Below, piece by piece: positions 62,640 through 64,000 of a stretch of 64,000 bases of DNA (position 1 is its first letter; each line of letters opens with the position of its first letter). The notes under the pieces were generated by a model. It saw nothing but the letters and a program-made list of their open reading frames with translations, did no database searches and was not told the origin of the DNA. This DNA is from Doryteuthis pealeii (taxonomy: Eukaryota > Mollusca > Cephalopoda > Myopsida > Loliginidae): positions 17,091,412 through 17,155,411 of the forward strand of contig CM042181.1 in the NCBI GenBank assembly GCA_023376005.1, given 5' to 3'. The translations under genes were made by a program, and so were the position numbers.

Positions 62640-64000
62640 GAAAACTCTCAAATTCTTATCATTATAATATGAATAAAAATTGAGATCCATTTTTGATTTT
62701 TGATTTTCAGTCATCTGACCTTTGAGGTCATCTTCCAAAAATATCAAAACCCTCTCCCCTGTTCCTGTCACTATATAAAAAGAAAAGAATGATTTTTTTT
62801 TTTTTTTTTTTGAACTGTTATTACCCCTTCCCCCCCTTTTTTTCTTTATTAAAATCTTCATCATTAATATGAAGTTTTTTCTTCTTTTTTTTTTAGTAAC
62901 CCCCCTCCCCCCATTAATGTTAAAGTGGGTGTTGGGGGGGGCTCACCTTTTTGTTTTCTTCATCTTACCAACCAGAACTCATCACTCACCTTCTTTTTTT
63001 TTTTAATTAACGTATTTGGTGGCCGTTTGATAAAATACAAATAACAAACTATGTGATATTTGGTGATCTCTGGCATGGTTTTCAATTGCTCCACCCCCCA
63101 ACCCTGCCAAAAAATAAAAATCCTTTAATTGGGATGCCAAGTAAACAAAAAACAAACAACACTTGATGCTAAAAAGGTCAGCATGACCCTTTTAAAAAAA
63201 AAGGTCGCTACGACCCTTAACTGCTGTACATATTGTACGATTTGTGGAATTGGTGAGAAAAAAAAAAAAAAACTTTATCTCTGGAGTTTTGAGATAATTG
63301 GGATTATTTGGACTATTGTCCTCATCTTTATTGTTATATGTACAACGTTTCGGTCGATGTACCCTCCGGCCTTCTTCAGGTGTTTCTTGTCGAACTCGGG
63401 AGCTTTCATGGAACTTCAAACCAAACCTTTTATTTAATTTCCAGGGTAGACTGTTCTAATTTCATTAACCATGACAGTTAAACACATGGCGCAACGGATA
63501 TAAGTGTTGAGTTGATACAGGTCTAAGTGACAATCATCTCTATGTTACATAGGTTCAATCCTGGCCAAGGGCATTAGCAACATAGAATATTTAAAACAGC
63601 TTAACACTTGTATCTGATCATGATTAATGAAATGAGAATACTATTTCTCTGAATGTTTGAAATGAGGCTTGTTATTTGGACTATTGTCCTCATCTTCATT
63701 GAGTACAGATAACAATGAAGATGAGGACAATAGTCCGAATAATGCAGATAATAGAAATGAGAATAGTCTACCCCCATGGATTGAATAAAGGGTTCTGTTC
63801 GAAGTTCCGTGAAGGCTCTGGATTATGACATGAAAGCTCCTGTTTAAAGAGTAGGCTCCTAAACTCCATGGTGAGTGGACGGCAGGTAACAGAAAAAACA
63901 GTAAAAGATAATAAATACTTGCCAGACTGCGTATTGGGCACACCCACATCACCCATTCTCATCTTTTAAAAAGGGGAGGACACCCCAGTGTGCCCAACAT
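62640..64000. other. Unassigned DNA with hairpins and SINE traces
   Basis: A perfect ~30-bp hairpin lies at 63667-63746 (GGACTATTGTCCTCATCTTC and complement); one arm recurs at 63305-63340. A tRNA-like B box (AGGTTCAATCCTGGCC) lies at about 63550. No gene is supported. Confidence 0.5.

Noticed and set aside
63332..63385. Hammerhead-like minus-strand motif with CTGAAGA..GAAACGTTG
   Set aside because: CTGAAGA and GAAAC are present, but no stem I pairs and stem II is weak. It may be a different retroelement motif.

Overview
The window is eukaryotic, about two-thirds A+T, and consists almost entirely of one gene's intron packed with repeats. Two exons on the + strand (14504-14634 and 60213-60424) read in matching phase and together resemble the C-terminus of TXNDC15, the ER-membrane thioredoxin-domain protein. 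The intron between them is about 45.6 kb. The upstream exons, including the one with the thioredoxin active-site region, are not recognised in positions 1-14503. A very long intron, abundant (TA)n and (TG)n tracts, tRNA-derived SINEs and mixed non-LTR retroelement debris suggest a large-genome lophotrochozoan, probably a mollusc and perhaps a cephalopod. That placement is inference. There are no bacterial-type genes.

The most striking content is a large set of hammerhead ribozyme (HHR) motifs. I can fold at least 12 sequence families by hand, about 30 copies, each with CUGANGA, stem II, GAAA, stem III, an NUH cleavage triplet and a complementary stem I (type I topology, stem I open). Most lie in short fold-back elements bordered by (TA)n tracts, often as head-to-head pairs on opposite strands. 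Many stem III sequences are loopless palindromes, which is expected for dimeric hammerheads. Four families place a tRNA-like A-box/B-box segment a few tens of bases upstream of the ribozyme, resembling SMalpha-type or retrozyme-like elements. One locus (51403-52035) is a near-perfect tandem dimer with a 329-bp period.

Layout. 1-690: 29-bp satellite. 1700-8400: fold-back/HHR elements, SINEs and an endonuclease-like retroelement ORF remnant (3196-3651). 8750-11660: two minisatellites, one derived from a SINE tail. 12079-13365: LINE fragment and fold-backs. 13692-14423: Helitron-like element ending 80 bp before the 14504 exon. 14640-20550: pyrimidine tracts, an 800-bp nested inverted repeat (18225-19020) and a LINE ORF end (19046-19628). 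21590-31700: a non-autonomous Helitron with its paralogous empty site, 270-bp tandem repeats and SINEs. 31900-43700: polypyrimidine tracts, HHR fold-backs and two more Helitrons. 43900-46400: triplicated SINE-rich segments and a LINE end. 46680-53340: the densest HHR region, with a fourth Helitron. 54700-60130: pyrimidine tracts, SINEs, tRNA-like repeats and a 127-bp tandem array. 60213-60424: last TXNDC15 exon. 60425-64000: 3' UTR/downstream, SINEs and low complexity.

The only host gene supported is TXNDC15. Ribozymes on the + strand would lie in its pre-mRNA. Those on the - strand need their own transcription, for which the tRNA-like segments are candidate Pol III promoters.
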